Below, one piece after another: positions 54,101 through 62,990 of a DNA stretch of 64,000 nucleotides. Numbering within the stretch: the stretch's first letter is position 1; the number at the start of each line of letters is the position of its first letter. Source of the stretch: Amyelois transitella (taxonomy: Eukaryota; Arthropoda; Insecta; Lepidoptera; Pyralidae); contig NC_083533.1 in NCBI RefSeq assembly GCF_032362555.1, positions 5,001 to 69,000 on the forward strand, written 5' to 3'. The notes below the pieces were generated by a model, which saw only the letters and a program-made list of their open reading frames with translations, was not told the origin of the DNA and ran no database searches. The translations under genes and the position numbers were made by a program.

Positions 54101-56895
54101 AACTACACTGCAGCATTTTCATCGGACGTGAGAGTGAGATTCTTGTCATTAATATTATATGCCGTGTGGTTCCCGACACCAATAGGAAAAAGAACAGGAC
54201 CATTCCATCTCTTTCCCATGAATGTCGTAAAAGGCGACTAATGGAAAGACTTAAGATTCTTTATTTAGGCGACGTGCTAGCAACCTGTCACTTTATATGA
54301 ATCTCAAGACTGTTGTCTCTTTCTTCCCCGTGATATAGACGTAATTATATGCATGTACATATGTATGTAATCTTATATCCTTTTAAATACTGAAACTTAT
54401 TTATATAGTGAATAAATTTCAAACTACGTCTTCACGCGCAGGTACCCGGGCGGGTCCATGAAGCACTCGCGGCTGTACCACAACATCTGCGCGTTCTTCT
54501 TCCACTGGGTGCCCGCCGTCATCATCGACGCTTTGCTCTTCTGTCTCGGGTACAAGCCCATGTGAGTTTACATTCTTATGTTATTTTATAAAACTTACAT
54601 CAAAATGATCCTCACCGAAATACATTTTACTTTGTGTAGATACAAGTGCCGGATCCCGACGGGCTAATTGAAGCCACTTTTTCCGCATCGTTTTTGTACG
54701 TGGAACGTGAATAAACAGTTTTTCAGGTGTTTTAATAGTTGTACTTTCACACTGCGGCACCGCACAATATTTATAAAACTTTGAATTCATATTATTATCA
54801 CACAACTACGAAATAACTATTCATTACATACAACTTCGACAATATTTTGTAACGCGTGACGTCACAGCGGCCGTTTGACAGGTATCCGCGTTTTGGCGTG
54901 ATATTTTAAATGGAAGTTTAAATAAATTATTTTAAAGGAATAACTTGAAATAAAAAAAATATAATAAATAGTTTGGGTTATATTTGGTACTTATGCATAG
55001 TTTTAAACACTTGCCCAAAAATAGTCCACATCCCTATTATATAAATAAATAAATTTGTTATATATTTGCAGCTTGGTGCGCGTCCACCAGCGCATCAGCA
55101 AAGGGTTCGAGGTGTTCGAGTACTACACCAACAACCAGTGGGACTTCAAGTCGGACATCGCGCAGAACGTGCGCCTCAAGCTGAACGCGCGCGAGAAGCG
55201 CGACTACAAGGTGGACGCCGGAGGTACCGACTGGATGGCCTATAAAATATACATTACATACATACATACATATTGTCACGTCTATATCCCTTGCGGGGTA
55301 GACAGAGCCAACAGACTTGAAAACACTGAATGGCCACGTTCAGCTATTTGGCTTTATGATAGAATTGAGATTCAAATAGTGACAGGTTGGTAGCCCAGCG
55401 CCTAAAAAAAAAAGAATCCCAATTTTGTAAGCCTATCCCTTAGTCGCCTTTTATGACATCCATGGGAAAGAGATGGAGTGGTCCTATTCTTTTTTCATTG
55501 GTGCCGGGAACCACACGGCAATATACATTACATTTTAAGAAATAAAAGTGTTGATGACGGGCAGGGCAGATGCCTGCCAGGTCATGATTTTTGGCCTTGG
55601 TGTGCTATGAATCATCACTCTACAAATTTCTAGCCTTTCAGGAAGACCGTTACTCGGAGGGTTCACTAGCTCTCCAACTAATAGCTCGATCTCTGTGTTG
55701 TTATACGTGTACCTTTTTCCAAAGTAATCGTGACATCCTGATGTCGTATGGATCAAGCTTAGTTTTAGACCACTGAATTGTCTCATCCCGATAGTAGATG
55801 GCAGATGTTACATACATATCATCACGTCTATATCACTTGCGGTGTAAACAGAGCCAAAAGTCCTGAAAAGACTGAAATAGTGAGATATTCACATAGTGAC
55901 AGGTTGCTAGCCCATCGCCTAAAAGAAGAATTCCAAGTTTATAAGCAGCGAGAGTGACAGATGTTAATATGTTATAAAAAAAATTCTACCTTTTACCAAA
56001 GTTGTATATATCAAGCTAAATTTTATGGATGTGATGGAATTGAAGTTTAGAGTTAGTATATAAGCCTTGCTGGAGTTTCGCATACTGCGCGAAAATATAC
56101 ATAAATAATACCATTCCACCACGGAACCATACTGTTTAAGTTGGTTTTTGCTTAGCTTGTTTAACTTTTTTGATGATGTGAATCTCATTCAAATGTGTCA
56201 GGTTTGGACATCTCGAAGTACTTCGAGGACTGTATCCACGCCGCGCGCATCTACATCCTGAAGGAACCCGACGACACGCTGCCCGCCGCCAGGAGGCACA
56301 TGAGAGTGTGAGTATTATGCGTATGCGCAACATCATTGTGTTAAATGTGACTGCAGTAGGCACAGAAATTTTCATAAAACATATGGAGGTGGAAGGAAAA
56401 TATTATAGTATATACATACATATGGTCACGTCTATATCCCTTGCGGGGTAGACAGCGCCAAAAGTCTTGAAAAGACTGAATGGCCACGTTCAGCTATTTG
56501 GCTTAATGATAGAATTGAAATTCAAATAGTGACAGGTTGCTAGCCCATCGCCTTAAAAAAGGAATCCCAAGTTTGTAAGCCTATCCCTTAGTCGCCTTTT
56601 ACGACATCCATGAGAAAGAGATGGAGTGGTCCTATTCTTTTTTGTATTGGTGCCGGGAACCACACAGCACTGCCGGGAACCGCACTGCCGGGAACCACAC
56701 AGCACTTATATTGAAGTATGAATGTTGGCTCAGCAATTCAGCATGTGATCGTTCCCTTCCAGGATGTACTGGGTGGACGTGGTCGTGCGCTGCATATTCT
56801 GGTACTTCGTGATCTCGTGGCTGCTGCGCGCGACCGGGCTCGGCTCGCTGCTCGCCGCCGCGCCCGAGCCCGCGCCCGCCGAGCTGGCCGCCTAG
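44397..56895 (+). CDS. Fatty acyl-CoA reductase (alcohol-forming), complete
   Basis: Thirteen exons join in phase: 44397-44533, 45640-45733, 49025-49191, 49544-49634, 50026-50171, 51169-51278, 51827-51898, 52282-52402, 53508-53630, 54442-54561, 55072-55223, 56202-56307, 56763-56895. The 523-residue product is the usual length. TGGTGFMG (30-37) is the Rossmann NADPH-binding loop; [11 protein letters not shown] places the catalytic pair at Tyr221 and Lys225; LLVRPKKGK and STAYCHL are family signatures. From about 354 follows the FAR_C (sterile) domain, with a hydrophobic segment at 481-501 that should anchor it in the ER or peroxisome membrane, and an Ala/Pro/Glu tail. The family reduces fatty acyl-CoA to fatty alcohol with two NADPH, for waxes, cuticle lipids or pheromones; which role applies here cannot be read. 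The frame is open to the acceptor at 44386, so upstream coding cannot be excluded. Nearly every intron carries repeats. Confidence 0.95.
44723..44996 (+). mobile_element. Family A repeat, full length
   Basis: It has an intact hairpin head and a (TATG)5-type tail. TATATATTATATATA flanks both sides, a probable 15-bp target duplication, though in low-complexity sequence. Confidence 0.88.
45003..45132 (+). mobile_element. SINE (family B) 3' end with 52-base poly(A)
   Basis: A short family B 3' piece (TATAGTATCGTTGAGTTAGTA ... TGTGTAATTTGTCCC) is followed by an uninterrupted run of 52 A (45081-45132). A tail that long suggests recent insertion or slippage expansion. Confidence 0.8.
45159..45385 (-). 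repeat. Helitron-like element, third subfamily
   Basis: CTAGCTGTCCCGGGAAACG marks a CTAG end next to A on the minus strand. The body has GGCCGATTCTCAAACCTAC and CATGAGAATCGG. The other terminus is not clear. Confidence 0.55.
45870..45930 (-). repeat. LINE fragment (family C), 3' end
   Basis: AAATCACGCCTCTTTCCCGG and GGCAGAGACTACCTCTTTCC mark the terminal part of family C. Confidence 0.6.
46715..47050 (-). repeat. Family A repeat split by a family E insertion
   Basis: Family A is seen at 46715-46757 (up to CAACAGTCTTGAAAA) and resumes near 46996 at ATTTAGATTCAAATAGTG. Family E fills much of the gap, so E inserted after A. Confidence 0.65.
46765..46935 (+). repeat. Family E repeat, copy 3
   Basis: It contains AAGGGAAGATCTTCCGCCAGG-like wording, GCCTGGGGAACCGCGCGAC and CAATCCGTGAAATCTTTGC, the closest match to copy 2. 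Confidence 0.75.
47430..47625 (-). repeat. Family A repeat, partial
   Basis: It runs from TTTATCCCTTGCGGGGTAG to GGAAAGAGAGGCAGTGGTCC. Confidence 0.82.
47888..47972 (+). repeat. SINE (family B), internally deleted
   Basis: Head GACGGCCACTGTGGCGCAGCGG and B box GGTTCGAATC join directly to the 3' end TGTGTAATTTGTCCCGTAT, so the body is missing. Confidence 0.8.
47973..48202 (-). repeat. Family A repeat, near full length
   Basis: It begins at TTGCGGGGTAGACAGAGCC directly against the SINE and ends at the hairpin GAACCACACGGCAC; the microsatellite side is missing. Confidence 0.85.
48482..48528 (+). repeat. SINE (family B) 3' fragment
   Basis: CTTACTTCGAGGCTAACTC to TTTGTCCCGTATATAT, immediately followed by a family A head. 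Confidence 0.7.
48530..48790 (+). repeat. Family A repeat, near full length
   Basis: The head is degraded (TGACGTGTGGTTCCAGGCACC); the body is complete and the tail is TATGTATGTATG. Confidence 0.85.
48850..48975 (-). repeat. LINE fragment (family C)
   Basis: CGATTCGATCAAGGTATGTTCG and TCAATCTACTTTCATTC follow the same order as 35440-35690. It ends about 50 bases before reductase exon 3. Confidence 0.6.
49195..49365 (-). repeat. Family A repeat, partial
   Basis: It begins three bases after the donor of reductase exon 3 and runs to AAAAGAAGAATCCC. Confidence 0.8.
49655..49800 (+). repeat. SINE (family B), 3'-truncated
   Basis: Head GACGGCCTCTGTGGCGCAGCGG is intact; the B-box region is deleted and it ends after CTGGGTCTTGGAAGTTTAG. 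Confidence 0.8.
49800..49962 (-). repeat. Family A repeat, partial
   Basis: It runs from GAGATCCAAATAGTGACAGG to GAACCACACAGCAC, the hairpin end. Confidence 0.82.
50505..50775 (-). repeat. Helitron-like fragment D3
   Basis: ACTAGCTTTATCCCACAGTTT, AGGGTTTTCGCAAATCCCAC and CGCATTTATAATACG mirror the piece at 33355-33580 in reverse. Confidence 0.55.
51026..51160 (+). repeat. 15-bp tandem array abutting a splice acceptor
   Basis: There are nine units of consensus CTAGCTGATGATGAT, all exactly 15 bp, with point differences. Only GATTCCAG separates the array from reductase exon 6. Each unit holds at least one branch-point-like CTRAY (CTGAT, CTAAC or CTAAT). Confidence 0.93.
51288..51360 (-). repeat. 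Family A repeat, fragment
   Basis: ATATAATCACGTCTATATCCC to AAAACTGATAGGCCAC lies just downstream of the donor of exon 6. Confidence 0.75.
51396..51674 (+). mobile_element. Family A repeat, full length, with target duplication
   Basis: TGAAAACCAGC flanks it exactly on both sides (51385-51395 and 51675-51685). The head carries 17 extra bases before CCGTGTGG; the tail is (TATG)n. Confidence 0.88.
51969..52233 (-). mobile_element. Helitron-like element D1, complete, 265 bp
   Basis: On the minus strand it runs from TCTATACTAATATTAT to CACAGCTAG, set between A and T, only one base different in length from the copy at 16917-17182. It fills most of reductase intron 7. Confidence 0.78.
52925..53168 (-). 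mobile_element. tRNA-derived SINE (family B), full length
   Basis: The minus strand has the head GACGGCCTCTGTGGCGCAGCGG, B box GGGTTCAAATCC, body and 3' end. AAAATGT occurs at both flanks and may be a short target duplication. Confidence 0.88.
53277..53467 (-). mobile_element. tRNA-derived SINE (family B), 3'-truncated
   Basis: This is a second copy 110 bases from the first in the same orientation. It lacks the last ~50 bases of the 3' end and part of the A-box region (GTGCGCTTG). Both lie in reductase intron 8. Confidence 0.85.
53705..53970 (-). repeat. Family A repeat, full length
   Basis: It runs from an (AC)n/CATA start through all landmarks to GAACCACACGGCAC. Confidence 0.88.
53985..54145 (-). 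repeat. LINE 3' end fragment
   Basis: TTTATTTTCAAAATTGG, GTAGAAGAAGCGGCGGAACA and CTGCAGCATTTTC match the stretch at 62990-63180, which follows the LINE ORF at the window end. It is therefore a severely 5'-truncated copy. Confidence 0.65.
54160..54366 (+). repeat. Family A repeat, internally deleted
   Basis: Head GCCGTGTGGTTCCCGACACC is present; about 50 bases around the CATTAAGCC block are missing; the tail is short. Confidence 0.82.
54599..54790 (-). pseudogene. THAP-domain exon remnant in a reductase intron
   Basis: From ATG at 54790 it reads 64 residues: [11 protein letters not shown] (C9, C14), [19 protein letters not shown] (W39) and YFGEDHFD. This is the C2CH zinc-binding THAP DNA-binding fold. 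The third zinc ligand, normally Cys in the CEDHF box, is Gly59; His62 remains. A consensus donor, GAT|GTAAGT, follows exactly where such genes splice, but no second exon is seen. The kept splice site argues for a DNA-level copy and against a processed one. The upstream part of the long ORF (to 54805) uses no ATG. It lies wholly inside intron 10 of the reductase on the opposite strand. Confidence 0.8.
55260..55519 (-). mobile_element. Family A repeat, full length, with target duplication
   Basis: AATATACATTACAT occurs at 55246-55259 and 55520-55533. The hairpin end GTGCCGGGAACCACACGGCA abuts the right-hand duplicate. Confidence 0.9.
55810..55950 (-). repeat. Family A repeat, internally deleted
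   Basis: It runs from ACATACATATCATCACG to AATTCCAAGTTTATAAGC with a gap in the middle. Confidence 0.78.
56412..56706 (-). repeat. Family A repeat with triplicated hairpin end
   Basis: After the usual end GAACCACACAGCAC, the piece TGCCGGGAACC...GCAC is repeated twice more (56670-56706). Local slippage at the hairpin is likely. Confidence 0.87.
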
Positions 56896-57110
56896 CGACA
56901 TCTAGCGGACAGCGGGTGAACTAGATGGCGACTAGCGACATCTAGCGGAGAGTAGGACCATTAAGTGGTGACTAGCGACATCTAGCGGGGAATAGAACTA
57001 GATAGAGACTAACGCTATCTAGCGGGAAATTGGAGTACTGGGTGGCGCTAGTCTTTAGCACCATTTAGCGGAGAGTGGGTAAACTAAGTAGAGACATCTA
57101 GCGTAGGAAG
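56892..57110 (+). repeat. Minisatellite of ~40 bp containing the reductase stop codon
   Basis: CTAGCGACATCTAGCGG recurs at 56892, 56932 and 56972 (period 40), then in decayed form near 57009 and 57046-57100. The first unit supplies the TAG stop (56893-56895); the rest form the start of the 3' UTR. Confidence 0.9.
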
Positions 57111-57396
57111 GGCACATTTAATATTTATTAGCGACTACGAATATGGTGATGAAACAACTTCTATTTTGTCGATATTAAAATAAATTCTAGGACAGCACTC
57201 ATTGACCAGATTTAACTCCTTAAATACCATAGAAATTAACTGGGACGAGACAAAATATTGAAATTGTCGGCAAGTCAATTAACTATGTATAAGGCCCTTC
57301 TTAAATATTACCTATTAATTTGTCGGCAAAAACATTTTTGAAGTTTTATATGTAACGTAAGAAATATGTTATTGTCATTTTAATGTTTTATATGTA

Positions 57397-57402
57397 AATA
57401 AA
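57397..57402 (+). terminator. Poly(A) signal, reductase (proximal)
   Basis: AATAAA lies about 500 bases after the stop, within AT-rich DNA. Confidence 0.5.
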
Positions 57403-58186
57403 TGAAATAATTTAGAAATAACAATCTTTAAAACCAATGTGTTTGAAATTATTAATTTCTTCATATGATGATATTTTTCAATGAATTTCCTTCAGCGAAA
57501 CTGCATCGGTGTAGGTTTTATTTGATAAGTTTGAAGTAGAACTTTTATTTTTAACACATCAGAAATACCACCATGATATTCTTTAATAATTTTATAATTA
57601 CTGTCGGTACGATTGAGTCCACTTTTTCTTTCTCCATGGTATTTTATATTTATATTCACCCCACTCCAATACATACTCAGTCTTTCCACCTTTTAATTAT
57701 TAAATGAGTTCAAAAAACCCTTTTCTATTAAATTTCCTTCTTCATTCGATGGTAAGTGATATTGCTCAACTTACATATTGTTATTTACAATTTCATTAAT
57801 ATAATTGTAAATTTCTTAATTTTCACTGTACAATAATTACGAGTAGACTGTAATCAAAATTATTCTACTTTATTTTAGGAAATAAAATCTAAGTCAATTA
57901 CAAAAAAGTCTTTTTGTTATTTTCAATTGTATAAATGAACTTTGATGCGCATTTATTGATTAAAAATGCGTATTTACTAGTATGTATTTCATTTAGACAA
58001 TATTTTAGATGTAGGTAACTAGTTCTGGTTGAAGTATTGTATATGAATTATATGTTTTATTTAATGTTGATGTATGTTGGGATACTAAGGTAGAATAAGA
58101 AAACTGTGTAAGTAGTTTATTGTAAGTGATCATTGAATTGTTGAAACCTTATGAACTTTCTAGGTTATTTTTGTAATGTGATACTG

Positions 58187-58192
58187 AATAAA
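58187..58192 (+). terminator. Poly(A) signal, reductase (distal)
   Basis: AATAAA is followed by a T-rich stretch. It may give a longer 3' UTR of about 1.3 kb. Confidence 0.45.
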
Positions 58193-58301
58193 GCATTCTT
58201 ATAAAACCCTTTTATTTTTATTTTATTACTTGTGCAAATTAAACAGGTTGCAAATTGTCCAATTTTTAATAAACGATAGGTAATATGAATATTATTGAAT
58301 A

Positions 58302-58506
58302 CTAGAGGCCGCCCGCGACTTCGTCCGCATGGAAACCCTATCAATCCCGCGGGAACTCTGGGATAAAAAGTAGCCTATGTGTTATTCTCGGTCTTCAGCT
58401 ACGTACATACCAAATTTCATGGTAATCGGTTCAGTAGTTTTTGCGTGAAAGAGTAACAAACATCCATACATCCATACAAACTTTCGCCTTTATAATAGTA
58501 GTAGGA
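58302..58506 (-). mobile_element. Helitron-like element D2, complete, 205 bp
   Basis: On the minus strand it starts TCCTACTACTATTATAAA and ends GGCCTCTAG between A and T, closely similar to 42360-42576. It lies just past the distal poly(A) signal. Confidence 0.72.
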
Positions 58507-59946
58507 TATCTATATCTCTTTTTGTAATTCAAATTTACCACGAGTATTTCACGATACTAGGTACATAGAATGATTGAGTTCAGAGTGGGGTCATATGTTT
58601 GTTTTTGTTTCAATCTTGTGGATCTAACTGTAGACACGAGGGGATTACACATCATAGTCCTAACATTTATGACCAAAAATGTTCACTAATATATAAGCGA
58701 AGCTCACTAAGTAGAATTCATGATAAAATATTTTTAGAACTTCATCATTGTAAAATTTTTTTCATTACAAAAGCATCTCTTTTTTTTCTAACTCGAATTT
58801 CTGCACCTAACAGCTGAAAGGACAGTCAAAAGAACGTTGGTAAGTTTTTCTGTGAGAAAAATCCGTTAAATTAATGTCGTAAATCGTTCATTTAAAAAAA
58901 AACTATTCAAAATGTTGTGTCAAGTCAATTTATTACCAAAAACGGTGATATTGTGATAACATTGATAATTATACTGTGACATATAACAAAAATATCACAA
59001 AAGTATCGCTATTTTAGGTACATTTCGCCATCAGGTACAAAGAAATAATCATTTAAATAATTATTTTACAGATTTTATCAAGTAAACTGAAAAAGTATAT
59101 AAAATTATTATATTTATATAGACATATAAATTACAATATATAAATTACATAAATTTTATAATATTAACAAGCATTACGGAATATTATCGAAATGTATATG
59201 AACAAAACAAATTGTTTATTTTATTTTTATTGTAGAAAATTATATACATACCTAATAAGAAAGAACAAATTGTAAGAATATACACATTTACATAAAATTC
59301 GACTGGTAACTAACTTTCTGAAATTTTGCCTTTAAGATTTTCATCTATTTACATTTATTATAATTATTATATTTAATTAAAATAATCTCTTACAAGGTAT
59401 ACTCATAAAATACATTCAACTGCAAACTTATTCAAAGCAATATAGTCTCTAATACAAAAATAATTAATTCTGCTGTGGTCTGTTGTTTATTTCTTATATT
59501 TTAACTTAGACACGTGCTTTAAAGCCCTTTTCTACCGGCATGTGTTAGCTCATAATACGCAAGTTGAGAGTATAATCCTGTGGCTGACAGTAATATTAAA
59601 ATAGAGGCAAGAAGTTGACATTATTATTAATCCAATTTAACGAAATACCTATTATAAAAGGAATTTTAAGATTGTTTTAAACGTTTATCCAAGAAGCTTT
59701 TTCTAAGACTTTCTCAATGCCAACGGTTGAAGAAATCAAAGATAGATTGAAATTTTTTACTTGCTGTCCCACCGCTGACACCTCTAATTATTATGACGAG
59801 GATAAAAACGGAAATTAACATACGACTATGGTACTAAAGAAAAATTATTGATTACGCGGAACCCAATCAGCTTTTCAACATAACGTAAGAATGCATTGTT
59901 CTTATAAAAGTGACTTTTCTTATTTAACTCTTATATTTTAGGGGTT
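58507..59946. other. AT-rich intergenic DNA between convergent reductases
   Basis: I see no gene, repeat family or strong motif here. The poly(A) signal of the minus-strand reductase should lie in this stretch; several TTTATT hexamers qualify and none stands out. Confidence 0.5.
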
Positions 59947-62352
59947 CTACCGCATTCTTCTGAGCCAGAATTTCACAAGGTAGATACCGGTCGCCGCCTG
60001 GAGCAGTTTGTTGATCCAGTATAATCTGAAACAACATGAAAAATATAATTTAGCTAAATACAAATATGATTTGAACATCATCTTGCATTAAGAAACTTAT
60101 GAATGCGGATGAAGCGAAAGAAGTATGCGAGGATCATCACAAGTGGATAGTTTCTGCCTGCCCCTTCGGAAAGAGTATGTACGTAAACTAATTTAGAAAT
60201 CGACGAGCTAAGGCTTTAGTTGCCGCCCGATGAAAAACAAGTGCAGTTAATAAACATGGAAAAAAGACTTTAATGTAATGAAAAGTCAATTTCCAACTTT
60301 AGTGTATTGAACCGTTATTTATATTGTGTTGCTATATATTATTTTAAAATGATACACGCCGTTTGGATAGAAATCACCCTTCAGACCCGCTGTGTCAAAG
60401 ACAAATTCCTAATGGCTTAAGTCTTTATGAGAAACTATCTTACCAACTTCATGTTACATGCCCGGTTCATTCCTTAAATGCACTAACAGGCTTTTGCTTG
60501 AAGCAAGGAATCAAAAAGTCGTGTGGATTCTGCACTTTAGAACAGGACACTACATATCCTTCCCACGGATGTCTTAAAAGGCGACTAAAGGAGACGCTAG
60601 TAGACATGCAACCTGTTAACATTTGATTATCGATTCCAATATTAGCCAGCAGAACGTGGCCTTTCAGTCTTTTCACGACTGATTGTTCAGTTTACCTCCC
60701 AAGGGATATTCGTGATTATATATACGAAACACAAAAGTTTATTAAAAAAATTCTATGAAATCTCACCTCCTCAACTTAGTCCTAGCCTGCACCAGGGAAT
60801 CGGGCGTATCCTTCAGGATGAACCTCCTGATGCCCAGCATGTACGCGCCGATATACGTCTCCCAATTGAACTCGGGCCAGTGGAAGAAAGTGGCGCCATC
60901 TGTGGCGGCGGCCGCGTCGCTGTGGAGCGCGGAGAACTCCGAGATGCCGAACTGCCACTCGTGGTTGGCGAAGTACTCGCCCGTCGCGGCCGCCATCTTG
61001 AAGCGGCGCGCTAGCTTCATCATTCTAGAATTTGAATAAAATTGTGATGGCTTTAATGGAGAAGTCGTTTATAAAACCTTTTTTCTGGTGGTCAAATAGT
61101 ATAAGCAGATATACAAGGAGAGTGTGGAGGGAAAGGTCGGAGTGGGAAGACCTAGACGAACGTATTTTGATTAAATTAAGGACGTCCTGGTAAAGGGTCA
61201 GGTCAAGAGTACCCGAAACCGCCGAGCTTGCATGAAGAGAGTTATGAATGTAGATGAAGCGAAGGAAGTATGCAGAGATCGTGGCAAGTGGAAAGATGTA
61301 GTCTCTGCCTACCCCCCGAAAATGGCGTGATTTTATGAACCAATGTACCATTATGTAGGTACCACGTTCCCCGCGTTCACTCTCCTTTCAATATCACTAT
61401 CACACTTGCCATCTGATGTAAACTTTGATCCTAGATATACAAACTCTTTCACTTGATCAACTTTTTCTCCTCCAATCAATCAATCTTTCTTGCAGACGAT
61501 AGTCGCTTTTTGTGATAACCTGGCTAACAACTACATTTGACACAGAGTCCACATTTAACTGGATGGCTTACCTAATGATGACATTGGGATTCGGACGAAG
61601 TGAAAGTGATGCTACCCTACTCTAAGACAATGGCCTGAACGAAGTATTCATTCATTCATATAGTCACGTCTAAATCCCTTGTAGGGTAGACAGAGCCAAA
61701 AGTCTTGAAGAGACTGATAGTCCACGTTCAGCTGTTTGGCTTTATGATAGAATTAAGATTCAAATAGTGACAGGTTGCTAGCCCATCGCCTAAAACGAGA
61801 ATCCCAAGTTTATAAGCCCATCCCTTAGTCGCCTCTTATGACATCCATGGGAAATGAGATGGAGTGGTCCTATTCTATTTTATGTTGGTGCCGGGGACCA
61901 CACCGCACTAGGTATCAAATTTACAATTCCTTTCCTCTCAAGCATGAATGAAGACAGTTGGTCAGGTCAGGTTGTTTTTTTTTTTAATATTTTTTTTTTA
62001 AATATATACGGGACAAATTACACAGATTGTGTTAGCCTTGTAGTAAGTTCGAGACTTGTGTTACGAGATACTAACTCAACGATACTATACTTATATACAT
62101 AAACATCCAAGACCAATCAGAGAAAGTTCGTTTCTCATCACGCCCTGGCCGGGATTCGAACCCGGGACCTCCGGTGTCAGAGGCCGTCAAATCGTTGTCG
62201 TGTAAGGAGTAGGTACGTACATGGCCTTCCTCCCCTGCGCCCTCAGCACGACGTCGTAGAGGAAGGCGGGCAGGAAGTGCAGCGACACCTCCCAGAACGT
62301 GTTCACCAGCCGGGACTCCGTGAACGAGAAGTTGGGGTACCACATCACGTAT
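59947..62352 (-). CDS. Second fatty acyl-CoA reductase, 3' exons only
   Basis: Minus-strand exons 62352-62221, 61024-60767 and 60025-59947 join in phase (156 residues) and end at TAG. They encode the FAR_C domain: MWYPNFSFTESRLVNTFWEV, a hydrophobic run into YDVVLRAQGRKAI, then HEWQFGISEF, FNWETYIGAYMLGIRRFILK and a hydrophobic end YWINKLLQAATGIYLVKFW. The order matches the C-terminal third of the plus-strand reductase, and the AT|N splice after GRKA sits at the same point as after GYKP in exon 10/11 there. Sequence is clearly diverged, so the pair is not a recent copy. No upstream exon is visible before the window end, which is filled with repeats; the catalytic domain should lie beyond 64000. 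Confidence 0.9.
60085..60180 (+). repeat. LINE fragment (family C), 3' end
   Basis: ATGAATGCGGATGAAGCGAAAG and AGTTTCTGCCTGCCCC follow the family C order. Confidence 0.6.
60545..60725 (+). repeat. Family A repeat, partial and diverged
   Basis: It runs from GGACACTACATATCCTTCCC to GGGATATTCGTGATTATAT in an intron of the minus-strand reductase. Confidence 0.72.
61090..61345 (+). repeat. LINE fragment (family C)
   Basis: It reads in order AAGGAGAGTGTGGAGGG, GGTCGGAGTGGGAAGACC, ACCGCCGAGCTTGCATG and GTAGTCTCTGCCTACC, one of the best-preserved family C tails here. Confidence 0.72.
61645..61910 (-). repeat. Family A repeat, full length
   Basis: It runs from ATTCATATAGTCACGTC to GGGGACCACACCGCAC (hairpin end, two changes). 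Confidence 0.87.
62004..62192 (-). mobile_element. tRNA-derived SINE (family B), A-box deleted
   Basis: The 3' end, body and B box (GGGTTCGAATCCCGG) are kept; about 30 bases around the A box are lost. It lies 29 bases from the donor of the reductase exon at 62221. Confidence 0.85.
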
Positions 62353-62382
62353 CTGACGATAACACCACAAATATTATATAAT

Positions 62383-62570
62383 ACATACATACATATGGTC
62401 ACGTCTATATCCCTTGTGGGCTAGACAGAGCCAACAGTCTTGAAAAGACTGAATGGCCACGTTCAGCTGTTTGGCTTAATGATAGAATTGAGATTCAAAT
62501 AGTGATAGGTTGCTAGCCCATCGCCTAAAAAAGAATTCCAAGTTTGTAAGCCTATCCCTTAGTCTTAGTT
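62383..62570 (-). repeat. Family A repeat, partial
   Basis: It runs from ACATACATACATATGGTCACG to CCTATCCCTTAGTC; the hairpin end is missing. Confidence 0.82.
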
Positions 62571-62574
62571 ATCT

Positions 62575-62990
62575 ATCTATCTATATCTATACATATAATA
62601 AATCTGTAGAAGGGTCAATTCTGTACATTGAAAATATTGAAAAAATAAATAGCAGGGAGTGTTACTGGATCGATACCAAACCCAAATATCTGATTAAAAA
62701 AATTTTTGTCTGTCTGTCTGTATGTTCAGGCATCACATGAAAATTAACGGTTCGATTTCGATGAAACTTGGTATAATTATACCTTATTATCCTGGGCATA
62801 AAATAGGATACTTTTTATCCTGGAAAAATACGTAGAAAAAAGAAAATCTCAATTTTTCAGTTTTATCCATAGACGTTGTTCTGTAGAACCGCGAACACAC
62901 GTTGCGTTACCCGCAGTGGATTAAGCGCCGTAACCTGTAGCGCCGAAAGTCGGCTTTGGCTTGAACCGTTTGCTGCACACGCGGGCTCAA
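62575..62990 (+). repeat. Helitron/MITE-like repeat with (GTCT)n
   Basis: ATAATAAATCTGTAGAAGGGTC, a (GTCT)3-4 run near 62707, then GGTTCGATTTCGATGAAACTTGG and a body ending near TGCTGCACACGCGGG. MITEs carrying (GTCY)n runs are known in Lepidoptera. Termini are not resolved. Confidence 0.5.

Noticed and set aside
58599..58817. 72-codon ORF after the reductase
   Set aside because: It has no domain and sits in AT-rich DNA past the poly(A) signals.
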